From the NCBI GenBank assembly GCA_964484045.1, contig CAZAEP010000175.1, positions 1-5,601 on the forward strand: DNA of 5,601 bases, read 5' to 3'. Origin of the DNA: J134 sp964484045 (lineage in GTDB: Bacteria > Pseudomonadota > Alphaproteobacteria > Sphingomonadales > Rhodothalassiaceae). Of this stretch, positions 1 to 4,854 are shown in pieces (the stretch's first letter is position 1; every line of letters starts with the position of its first letter). Position numbers and translations under genes: made by a program. The notes under the pieces are model-generated. The model ran no database searches. It was not told where the DNA came from and saw nothing but the letters and a program-made list of their open reading frames with translations.

Positions 1-81
1 CGTCTGCTGGGCTTTCCGCTCATGCGCTATATCGACGTTCACGATTCCGAGGAGATCCTGCGCGCCATCCACATGACCTAA
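1..81 (+). pseudogene. 5' fragment of the SDH-family protease gene, ending in an in-frame TAA
   Basis: The frame open from base 1 encodes RLLGFPLMRYIDVHDSEE followed by ILRAIHMT, then hits TAA at 79-81. This matches, from memory of the family, the stretch of SDH-type ClpP-fold proteinases just before the IDL-LHTPGG segment (usual form: LGFP-RYIDIEDSE--LRAIR-T). The same frame continues directly after the stop with PEVRIDLVLHTPGG, and the spacing around the stop fits the family with one codon replaced. So this is the N-terminal continuation of the 88-669 coding region, cut by a single nonsense codon and also truncated by the window edge. It may be a real nonsense mutation (a decaying gene) or a base-call error; the window alone cannot tell. 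Confidence 0.7.
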
Positions 82-87
82 CCCGAG

Positions 88-669
88 GTGCGCATCGACC
101 TCGTTCTCCACACTCCCGGCGGGCTCGTTCTCGCGGCTCTGCAGATCGCCCGTGCGATCAGGGCGCACCCGGCGAAGGTCACGGTCTTCGTGCCGCATCT
201 CGCGATGTCGGGGGGCACGCTGATCGCACTCGCCGCGGACGAGATCGTGATGTCCCGGCACGCCGTTCTCGGGCCCGTCGATCCGCAGCTCGGCCAGACG
301 CCCGCGGCTTCGATCGTCCGGGTCGTCGAGGACAAGCCGATCGCGCATGTCGACGATCAGACGCTGATTCTCGCCGATGTCGGGCGCAAGGCGATCGCGC
401 AGATTCGTCATGCCGTGCGCGAGCTTCTCGGCGACAGGCTCGATGCCGACAGGGCCGAAGAGCTCGCCCGCCTCCTGTCGGAGGGCACCTGGACGCACGA
501 CTACCCGATCACCGCGGATGCGGCGGCAAAGCTCGGCCTCGATGTGAGCATCGAGATGCCGGAAAGCGTTCTCACCCTGATGTCGCTTTATCCGCAGCCG
601 GTGCGCACGCAGCCGAGCGTCGAATATCTGCCGCAGCCCCGACAGGCAAAGGACGCGGCACGCCATTGA
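88..669 (+). CDS. SDH-family Clp-fold serine proteinase (C-terminal part, downstream of an internal stop)
   Basis: The 193-residue product resembles PF01972 (serine proteinases distantly related to ClpP, with catalytic order Ser-Asp-His), usually membrane-associated proteins of roughly 270-290 residues. Visible signatures are HTPGG at residues 8-12 (oxyanion-type loop), the nucleophile motif AMSGGT with Ser41, the segment LGPVDPQLGQ at 61-70 with candidate Asp65, and WTHDYPI at 135-141 with candidate His137. The tail (about 170-193) is Pro/Gln-rich and low in complexity. GTG 88 is simply the first start after the in-frame TAA at 79-81; there is no good Shine-Dalgarno before it. The natural start is therefore probably upstream of the window, and this piece is made only by re-initiation or readthrough, if at all. 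The catalytic part is intact. The physiological substrate of bacterial members is not known to me. Confidence 0.8.
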   Translation: MRIDLVLHTPGGLVLAALQIARAIRAHPAKVTVFVPHLAMSGGTLIALAADEIVMSRHAVLGPVDPQLGQTPAASIVRVVEDKPIAHVDDQTLILADVGRKAIAQIRHAVRELLGDRLDADRAEELARLLSEGTWTHDYPITADAAAKLGLDVSIEMPESVLTLMSLYPQPVRTQPSVEYLPQPRQAKDAARH

Positions 670-681
670 CGTGCCGCGTCC
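651..681. terminator. Hairpin overlapping the protease stop codon, probable bidirectional terminator
   Basis: Bases 651-662 (GGACGCGGCACG) and 670-681 (CGTGCCGCGTCC) are perfect reverse complements: a 12-bp, very GC-rich stem with a 7-base loop containing the TGA stop (667-669). It lies between two convergent genes (protease on +, binding protein on -, stop codon at 702-704). On the minus strand the stem is followed by TTTG, a very short T-tract. On the plus strand there is no T-tract. It is best read as a shared terminator or 3'-end stabiliser for both units; the weak T-tracts make efficiency uncertain. Confidence 0.65.
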
Positions 682-701
682 ACGCGACCGGACTCACATA
701 C

Positions 702-1160
702 TCAGTCGCTGAAGCGGAAGAGAACCGCCACCTCCGCCGGCGCGTCGAGCGCTTCGTCCGCCGTCGCCGGCGCGAAGGCGCCGCGATTGCGACTGATCTG
801 GCGGAAGAGGATCAGGGGCGAGCCGACCTCGCGCGGCGGGGTTTCGCCGCGTGTCTGCTTCAGTCGCAGCCAGTGGGTGTCGAGTTCGGCCCGCGTCATG
901 CCCAGCACCTTGCTGATGAACGCGGCTTCCGCCGGCGAGGACTTGGAGCGTCCGAGCGGCAGGGCCGGCCCGTCTCCCGGCCAGGAACTGAGCTCCTTGA
1001 GAAACAGCCGCTTCACCGTTTCCTTGGCATCCACGTTGCTGTCGAGAAGCGGATTCTCGGAATTGACGAGGACGACATAGTCGGCGGCTCTCGCTGTATT
1101 GGCGACACTCAGGGCGAGGGCGACGAGAAGCCCGAGACGAGACAGAATGAATCGATGCAT
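702..1160 (-). CDS. Small periplasmic PstS-like (phosphate-type) substrate-binding protein
   Basis: The product has 152 residues. Residues 1-25 are a Sec signal peptide (MHR-F start, hydrophobic 9-20, ARA/AD cleavage). The mature part resembles the short PBP-like proteins annotated as phosphate ABC transporter substrate-binding protein. It opens with a strand and N-P motif (YVVLVNSENP, 28-37), then KRLFLKE--SWPGDGPALPL (50-69), an AEAAF-SKVLGMT--EL helix (77-93), and W-RL---RGETPPREVGS (97-114), the most typical block of this group. It has about half the length of true PstS, so it represents one lobe and probably does not work as a normal ABC importer subunit. No permease or ATPase is nearby. 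It follows the porin gene by 12 bp and is probably co-transcribed with it, which suggests a joint envelope role. Ligand and function are inference. Confidence 0.8.
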   Translation of the reverse strand: MHRFILSRLGLLVALALSVANTARAADYVVLVNSENPLLDSNVDAKETVKRLFLKELSSWPGDGPALPLGRSKSSPAEAAFISKVLGMTRAELDTHWLRLKQTRGETPPREVGSPLILFRQISRNRGAFAPATADEALDAPAEVAVLFRFSD

Positions 1161-1167
1161 GGCCGTG

Positions 1168-1174
1168 CCCCCCT
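1168..1174 (-). promoter_or_regulatory. Ribosome binding site of the binding-protein gene, overlapping the porin stop codon
   Basis: On the minus strand the sequence reads AGGGGGG, then 7 bases, then ATG at 1160. The TAG stop of the upstream porin gene (1175-1173) shares its A and G with this purine tract. The arrangement supports tight operon coupling and fixes the start at 1160. Confidence 0.65.
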
Positions 1175-2540
1175 AGAATGAGATTGTTGCCGAAAGCTGA
1201 TAATTGCGTGCATTGGCCCCGGGCAGGCCGGGCGCGGCGGCGAAGTGATTGAACCGCGTGATGGCCCTCAGATGCACCTGCGGATTGGGCTTGAAGCTGA
1301 GCCCCACGGCGTGCTCTCTCTTGTCGCCGGTGCCGGTTCCGTCATCGAGGAAGTCGAAGCGGTAGAAGGCGATCCAGCGATCGGCGAAGCGCCAGCCGGG
1401 TTGCGTATAGAAGGCGAGGCGGTTGCCGCCCTGATCTTCGTTGGTCGCGAAGATCTCGCTCTTCCAGATGATCGGGCCCTTGTCATAGAGGAGATCGCCG
1501 CCGAAGAGCACATAGTCGGTGCCGTGCCCGGCGCGTCGGCCACCGCCGATATTGGCGCCGACGGTCACGCCGCTGTTGCCGAAGGTCCAGAAGGCGCGGC
1601 CGCCGTAATTGAGGCTGTCGGCATTGCCCGCGAAGCTGCCCACATAGGCGGCATAGCCGAGACTGCCGTTCAGCCCGCCGGGCGAGAAGACGGTGCCCGT
1701 GACGCGCACGCCGTTCATGAAATTGGCGAAGATCGTCTGTCCGCCGAAGGGACGCAGGAACTGCGGCTGCTCGGGGTCGAGCAGGATCGCCGGAAAGTGC
1801 TCGACATTGATGATGCCGTGCGGCGTGATGAAACGCCCGAAGTCCAGCGTCAGAGCGTCGCTCGCCTTGTAGGTCGCGGTGGCGATGACCAGCGGCGCCT
1901 TGTTCTGCAGGGCGAAATTGGGATTGAAGCGCTTTTCGGGGTCGGTGTAGTTGATCCCCGATTCGCGAATGAAGGCCTGCGCCGCGAAGAGCGACCAGCG
2001 CTCCGAAAGCTGCGCCTTGACGAGGAGCTCGAAGGTCAGGCGATTGATCGCGAACTCCGTGTTGTCGCGACCGTCGGCGAGCGTCGCGGTGGTGTGGAGA
2101 AAGCCGCCGATGTCGAGGCTCTTCGCATCGAAGGCGCGCACCAGCGCGCGGCTGCCGACCCGCTCCTCGACATCAAGGGCGATCTCCTCGACCTCGTCGA
2201 GCCGACCCTTGGTGGCGTCGACCGTCTTCTCCACCGCCGCGAGACGCTCCGAGAGCGCGCCCTCGGCGATCGCCCCCGACGCGCTTTCGCCGTCGGTCGA
2301 CGCCTTCGACCGCTTCGCCTTGAGGGCCGCGATTTCCGCGTTGAGGCTCTCGACGAGGCCAAGCACCTGATCGAGACGCTGCTCGAGCCGTGTCAGTCGA
2401 TCGCCGTCATCCGTCTCCTGCGCCTGCGCCGGGAGCGCAGACAGACACAGGGCAAAGGCGGACACGCCCAGAAGATATCCGGAGCGCATCCTGTATCTTC
2501 CGCCCTTGACCTTTCCTTCAATTTTGCCGTTGGCAAACAC
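1173..2540 (-). CDS. Coiled-coil outer-membrane beta-barrel (porin-like) protein
   Basis: The product has 455 residues from GTG 2540, or 438 from the in-frame ATG at 2489. A signal peptide is clear (hydrophobic GYLLGVSAFALCLSALPA, cleavage after AQA near residue 40 of the long form). Residues about 45-130 form a heptad-rich, charged coiled coil (RLTRLEQRLDQVLGLVESL, later RLAAVEKTVDATKGRLDEV). From about 145 the sequence is alternating beta-barrel (FAINRLTFELLVKAQL, DALTLDFGRFITPHGIINVE, FANFMNGVRVTGTVF), ending in QLSATISF with the C-terminal Phe typical of BAM substrates. A periplasmic coiled coil before a barrel resembles trimeric DcaP-like porins; I infer this from architecture only, and the substrate is unknown. 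The GTG has a strong GGAGG (2549-2553) 8 bases upstream; the ATG gives a more usual signal peptide but a weaker SD. It is the first gene of a pair with the small binding protein. Confidence 0.85.
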   Translation of the reverse strand: MFANGKIEGKVKGGRYRMRSGYLLGVSAFALCLSALPAQAQETDDGDRLTRLEQRLDQVLGLVESLNAEIAALKAKRSKASTDGESASGAIAEGALSERLAAVEKTVDATKGRLDEVEEIALDVEERVGSRALVRAFDAKSLDIGGFLHTTATLADGRDNTEFAINRLTFELLVKAQLSERWSLFAAQAFIRESGINYTDPEKRFNPNFALQNKAPLVIATATYKASDALTLDFGRFITPHGIINVEHFPAILLDPEQPQFLRPFGGQTIFANFMNGVRVTGTVFSPGGLNGSLGYAAYVGSFAGNADSLNYGGRAFWTFGNSGVTVGANIGGGRRAGHGTDYVLFGGDLLYDKGPIIWKSEIFATNEDQGGNRLAFYTQPGWRFADRWIAFYRFDFLDDGTGTGDKREHAVGLSFKPNPQVHLRAITRFNHFAAAPGLPGANARNYQLSATISF

Positions 2541-2548
2541 CAGCAGAT

Positions 2549-2553
2549 CCTCC
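2549..2553 (-). promoter_or_regulatory. Strong Shine-Dalgarno before the GTG start of the porin gene
   Basis: On the minus strand the sequence reads GGAGG-ATCTGCTG-GTG, a full GGAGG core with 8-base spacing to GTG 2540. This is the best SD in the leader and is why the longer protein is preferred over the ATG at 2489, whose nearest tract (GGCGGAAG, 7 bases away) matches less well. Confidence 0.55.
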
Positions 2554-2805
2554 GCTCAAAATTCGTGTGGCACGATGAAAAGCGCAAATTGATTAAAATT
2601 CTTTAAATTGATTTTACGTTATTTGTGGATGGAATTAGAATTAACGAAATATCTATTCAGAATCTGTTCTCGTAAAAGTCGCAACAATATTATGTAGAAT
2701 TTTGTGATGGAAAATCCATGATAGGTGGTATTCGTCAGAACCGGCCGGGACGGCGACGGATGGCTCTCGAGGATGTGACGGTTCCGCGCTAGGATCGCCG
2801 GCGAC
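2554..2805. promoter_or_regulatory. AT-rich divergent intergenic region between the porin operon and lpxR-like gene
   Basis: No gene is seen here. About 2556-2740 is strongly AT-rich, in sharp contrast with the GC-rich coding DNA on both sides, and must carry the promoters of both divergent units. I see isolated -10-like hexamers (TATTAT at 2688-2693, TAGAAT at 2695-2700 on the + strand) but no well-spaced TTGACA-type -35 with them, so no promoter is assigned. It contains a 9-bp direct repeat (2586-2613) and a small inverted repeat ATGGA-AAA-TCCAT (2707-2719), both possible regulator sites. Composition returns to GC-rich from about 2741. Confidence 0.6.
2586..2613 (+). repeat. Direct repeat AAATTGATT, two copies 19 bp apart
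   Basis: AAATTGATT occurs at 2586-2594 and again at 2605-2613, separated by 10 bases. The offset is roughly two helical turns, so both copies would face nearly the same side of the DNA, as in tandem regulator sites. The tract is AT-rich, so chance recurrence is possible. Confidence 0.45.
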
Positions 2806-2819
2806 GTGACCGGGGTCTC

Positions 2820-2824
2820 GGGAG
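2820..2824 (+). promoter_or_regulatory. Shine-Dalgarno that decides the lpxR-like start
   Basis: GGGAG at 2820-2824 lies 8 bases before GTG 2833. The alternative GTG at 2806 has only AGGA at 2791-2794, 11 bases away. The nearer, better-spaced site favours 2833. Confidence 0.5.
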
Positions 2825-2832
2825 ACGGAATC

Positions 2833-3852
2833 GTGTCGAGGTGGTTCAACCGCGTGCGCCCGGGCGCCGCCTCGGGAGCCCTTGTCGTGCTCCTTGCGGC
2901 CGCCCTCTGGCCTGCCGTGGCGGCGGCCTCGGACATGCCTCCCGTGATGTCCTTCCAGAGCGAGAACGATCTCTATGGCGACGGCAAAGATCGTTGGTAT
3001 ACCAATGGCTTCCGCCTTGCCTTCGCCTACCCTGCGGGGCGCGAGCCGGCGCTGTTCTCGTGGATCGAGGACGTCCTTCCGGGTGGCCCCGAGGTGGCCC
3101 GCAGCGACGCGTTCTTCGCCATCGGCCAGCACATGTTCACGCCCGCCGACATCACGCGGAAACGACTTCTGGCGAGCGACCGGCCGTGGGCCGGCTGGCT
3201 CTATCTCGAGGTCGGCGTGTCGGGCAGCAAGGGGCCGATGCAGGAGACGCTGACGCTTTCAGTGGGGGTGACCGGACCCGCCTCTCTGGCCAGGCAGACG
3301 CAGAAACTCGTCCACCGCCTTACGGGCTCGCCGCAGCCCCGGGGCTGGGAATTCCAGCTCAGGACCGAGCCCACATTGCAACTTTTCTATGAGCGTGCAT
3401 GGTTTCTGAAGCTGTTCGATCTTGGCACCGGAGCCGCCCTCGACGTCTCGCCGCGCCTGGGCGCCGACCTCGGCAGCGTCTTCATCGACGGCAATGGCGG
3501 TGTGGTGATTCGGCTCGGAAACTTCCTTCCCGCCGCCCTGCCGCCGCGAATCAATCCGAGCGCCACGGGGGCGGGCAAGATCCTGCGGCCCAGAAGCGAA
3601 GGCATCGGCTGGTATCTTTTCGCCGGCTTCGAGGGCCGGGCCGTCGCGCGCAATCTCTTTCTCGACGGCAACACATTCGCCAGGAGCCACAGCGTGGCGA
3701 AGAGGACGGCGGTGCGGGAGCTCAGCGCCGGCGTCGCGCTCAGCTTTCATCGCTTCGCGCTCTCCTACACCTTCGTCCGTCGCTCCCGGGAGTTCGCGCT
3801 CCAGCCCGAAGGCCAGGGATTCGGCTCGATCAATCTCTCGCTCGCCTTTTAG
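2833..3852 (+). CDS. lpxR: LpxR-family outer-membrane lipid A deacylase (DUF2219)
   Basis: The 339-residue product has a signal peptide (basic MSRWFNRVR, hydrophobic ALVVLLAAALWPAVAAA, cleavage near residue 32). The mature part opens with the family hallmark FQSENDLY (Asn45, Asp46) and DRWYTNG (Thr57), then IGQHMFTPADI (97-107), DRPWAGWLYLE (116-126), and KLVHRLTGSPQPRGWEFQL with His161. By recall of the Salmonella LpxR structure, its active-site residues are Asn9, Asp10, Thr34, His122 and Glu128; the first four have clear counterparts here, while the Glu region reads SPQP. The chain ends INLSLAF, a typical barrel terminus. LpxR removes the 3'-acyloxyacyl group of lipid A at the outer membrane; activity here is inferred from family. 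Start GTG 2833 is chosen by its SD; GTG 2806 would add nine residues. It is divergent from the porin operon. The symbol is a family-level assignment. Confidence 0.88.
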   Translation: MSRWFNRVRPGAASGALVVLLAAALWPAVAAASDMPPVMSFQSENDLYGDGKDRWYTNGFRLAFAYPAGREPALFSWIEDVLPGGPEVARSDAFFAIGQHMFTPADITRKRLLASDRPWAGWLYLEVGVSGSKGPMQETLTLSVGVTGPASLARQTQKLVHRLTGSPQPRGWEFQLRTEPTLQLFYERAWFLKLFDLGTGAALDVSPRLGADLGSVFIDGNGGVVIRLGNFLPAALPPRINPSATGAGKILRPRSEGIGWYLFAGFEGRAVARNLFLDGNTFARSHSVAKRTAVRELSAGVALSFHRFALSYTFVRRSREFALQPEGQGFGSINLSLAF

Positions 3853-3872
3853 AGCCGCGACCCGGAAACGCC

Positions 3873-4370
3873 TCAGGCCGGCATGCGCCGGAAATCGAGA
3901 TGCGCCATCAGCATGTCGACGCGGTCGTCGCTTCGGCCCAGAGGGATGGCGAGGGTGGAATAGGAAATGAACTCCTTGGAGGCCCAGGACAGCGGAAGGT
4001 CGAGACAGAGATAGGGGCGCTTCATGCGCACGAGCCAGGAGTAGCGCGCGCGGATCGCCCCCGTATCGGGGAGTACCGCGAGGGGCTGGCCGGTGGGGTC
4101 GGTGCCCGCGACGGCGACGATTTCGGTGCCCATCAGCCGGATGCGAAAATCCGGCGGATCGCGGTCGTGCTCGACATCATGAAGGACGACGGTGGCGAGG
4201 TGGCCCTTGAGGACGGCGGGATCGAAATCGGCGCGTGAGGGGAAGGCGCGTCCGCCGCGGGCCTCGTTCCACCAGCAATAGAGAATGCGGCCCCCCTCCC
4301 AGGGGATGTCGTCCAAGGAAAACGGCGAGCGAATGGCATCGGTTCCCGGGTCACGGATCGCATTCACCAT
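3873..4370 (-). CDS. PAS-domain protein of the PAS_5 type
   Basis: The 165-residue product starts at ATG 4370, with GGGGAGAGG (4381-4373) just upstream. The open frame extends further to 4694, but that part crosses the B12 riboswitch and is not coding. The sequence matches the small alphaproteobacterial PAS_5 family (PF07310): ILYCWWNEARGGRAFPSRADFDP (29-51, quoted in parts as W33-W34, GGR 39-41, PSRADFDP 44-51), then LKGHLATVVLHDVE (54-67), FRIRLMGTEIVAVAG (75-89) and DPTGQPL (91-97). There is no signal peptide or membrane segment, so it should be cytoplasmic. No kinase, GGDEF or DNA-binding output domain is attached, and the ligand and partner are unknown. It is convergent with the lpxR-like gene (20 bp between stops) and divergent from the B12-receptor leader; I see no functional link with either. 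Confidence 0.85.
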   Translation of the reverse strand: MVNAIRDPGTDAIRSPFSLDDIPWEGGRILYCWWNEARGGRAFPSRADFDPAVLKGHLATVVLHDVEHDRDPPDFRIRLMGTEIVAVAGTDPTGQPLAVLPDTGAIRARYSWLVRMKRPYLCLDLPLSWASKEFISYSTLAIPLGRSDDRVDMLMAHLDFRRMPA

Positions 4371-4482
4371 CACCTCTCCCCGTGCGAACGATGCGCGCCG
4401 TTCCTTGTACCATGTTTTCGGACCCGGCCCGGGAAAAAGCGCGGCCTGCCATGGCGCGGGGTTCCGCCGCAGCGGCCGACGC

Positions 4483-4511
4483 TTGCCAGCGCCCGGCTTT
4501 GTCCCTAATGT
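4483..4511 (+). promoter_or_regulatory. Candidate sigma-70-type promoter of the B12 riboswitch-receptor unit
   Basis: TTGCCA at 4483-4488 and TAATGT at 4506-4511 are separated by 17 bases. The -35 is good and the -10 is mediocre. A start site 7-9 bases downstream falls at about 4518-4520, exactly where the riboswitch P1 strand begins, which supports the assignment. Confidence 0.5.
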
Positions 4512-4519
4512 CCCGCACC

Positions 4520-4692
4520 GGTGGTTCCCGCGCGATGGCGCGGGCGAAGAGGGAACGCGGTGAAATTCCGCGACTGTGCCCGCAACTGTGAGCGGCGAGG
4601 CCCCGCACCACGATGCCACTGATGTGCGTCCATGCGCATCGGGAAGGCGGTGCGAGCGGCCCGTGACCCGCGAAGTCAGGAGACCTGCCACC
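4520..4692 (+). promoter_or_regulatory. Cobalamin (adenosylcobalamin) riboswitch
   Basis: All conserved blocks of the RF00174-type aptamer are present in order. GGTGG at 4520-4524 can pair with CCACC at 4688-4692 (P1). GTTCCC (4524-4529) and AGAGGGAAC (to 4556) flank a GC-rich hairpin. CGCGG-TGAAATT-CCGCG follows at 4556-4572. The core CTGTGCCCGCAACTGTGA spans 4574-4591. GCCACTG (4615-4621) is followed by a hairpin, 4621-4627 with 4634-4640, then GGGAAGG. The B12 box CGAAGTCAGGAGACCTGCC lies at 4671-4689. It sits upstream of a BtuB-like receptor gene in the sense orientation. Ligand binding is expected to reduce receptor expression. The extra length of the divergent PAS frame across this region is therefore spurious. 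Confidence 0.95.
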
Positions 4693-4854
4693 ACGTCGCC
4701 ATCCTCGGGCCGGGATCAGCCATGAGGAGCGGGCAACCGCCGCGCGACACCACATGGGTGGCCGGTGCGGCGTCAGTCCTTCCGCAGCGACCGGCGAGCG
4801 TGATGCGCCGGCTTCCCATACCGGATCGAACCGAATTGGGAGTCGCACATCATC
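4693..4854 (+). promoter_or_regulatory. Riboswitch expression platform / leader of the B12 receptor, with possible SD-sequestering hairpin
   Basis: No gene is seen. The receptor SD, GGGAG at 4838-4842, is 12 bases before ATG 4855. TTCCCA (4813-4818) can pair with TGGGAG (4837-4842), 6 bp including one G-T wobble, which would hide this SD. Upstream, GCCGGT (4761-4766) can pair with ACCGGC (4790-4795), and GCGG-GCAA-CCGC (4729-4740) forms a GNRA-capped mini-hairpin. No stem followed by a T-tract occurs in this stretch, so control may act on translation. Which fold the ligand favours cannot be determined by eye. Confidence 0.5.

Noticed and set aside
666..1181. A + strand frame starting at the protease stop codon (ATGA overlap)
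   Set aside because: It looks like a translationally coupled gene, but it lies opposite the binding-protein gene, has no signal or family motif, and begins inside the terminator hairpin.
1245..2606. A 453-codon open frame on the + strand opposite the porin gene
   Set aside because: It is the antisense shadow of the porin: the minus strand has a signal peptide, coiled coil and barrel with C-terminal Phe, whereas the antisense product is compositionally odd, rich in Arg/Glu/Gly/Ala, with no family features. Long antisense frames are common in GC-rich DNA.
2601..2620. PhoB-type box upstream of the porin/PstS-like operon
   Set aside because: I looked for paired CTGTCAT-like 7-mers at 11-base spacing in the intergenic region and found none; the direct repeat present (AAATTGATT, 19-bp offset) has neither the right sequence nor spacing.
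3878..3891. CCGGC-ATGC-GCCGG inverted repeat near the lpxR/PAS convergence, as a terminator
   Set aside because: The 5-bp stem lies inside the last codons of the PAS gene and has no T-tract on either side; GC-rich DNA produces such repeats by chance.
4371..4694. N-terminal extension of the PAS protein frame by 108 residues
   Set aside because: It runs antisense through the cobalamin riboswitch and promoter, is rich in Arg/Pro/Ser/Gly, and a good SD precedes ATG 4370, which gives the usual size for the PAS_5 family.
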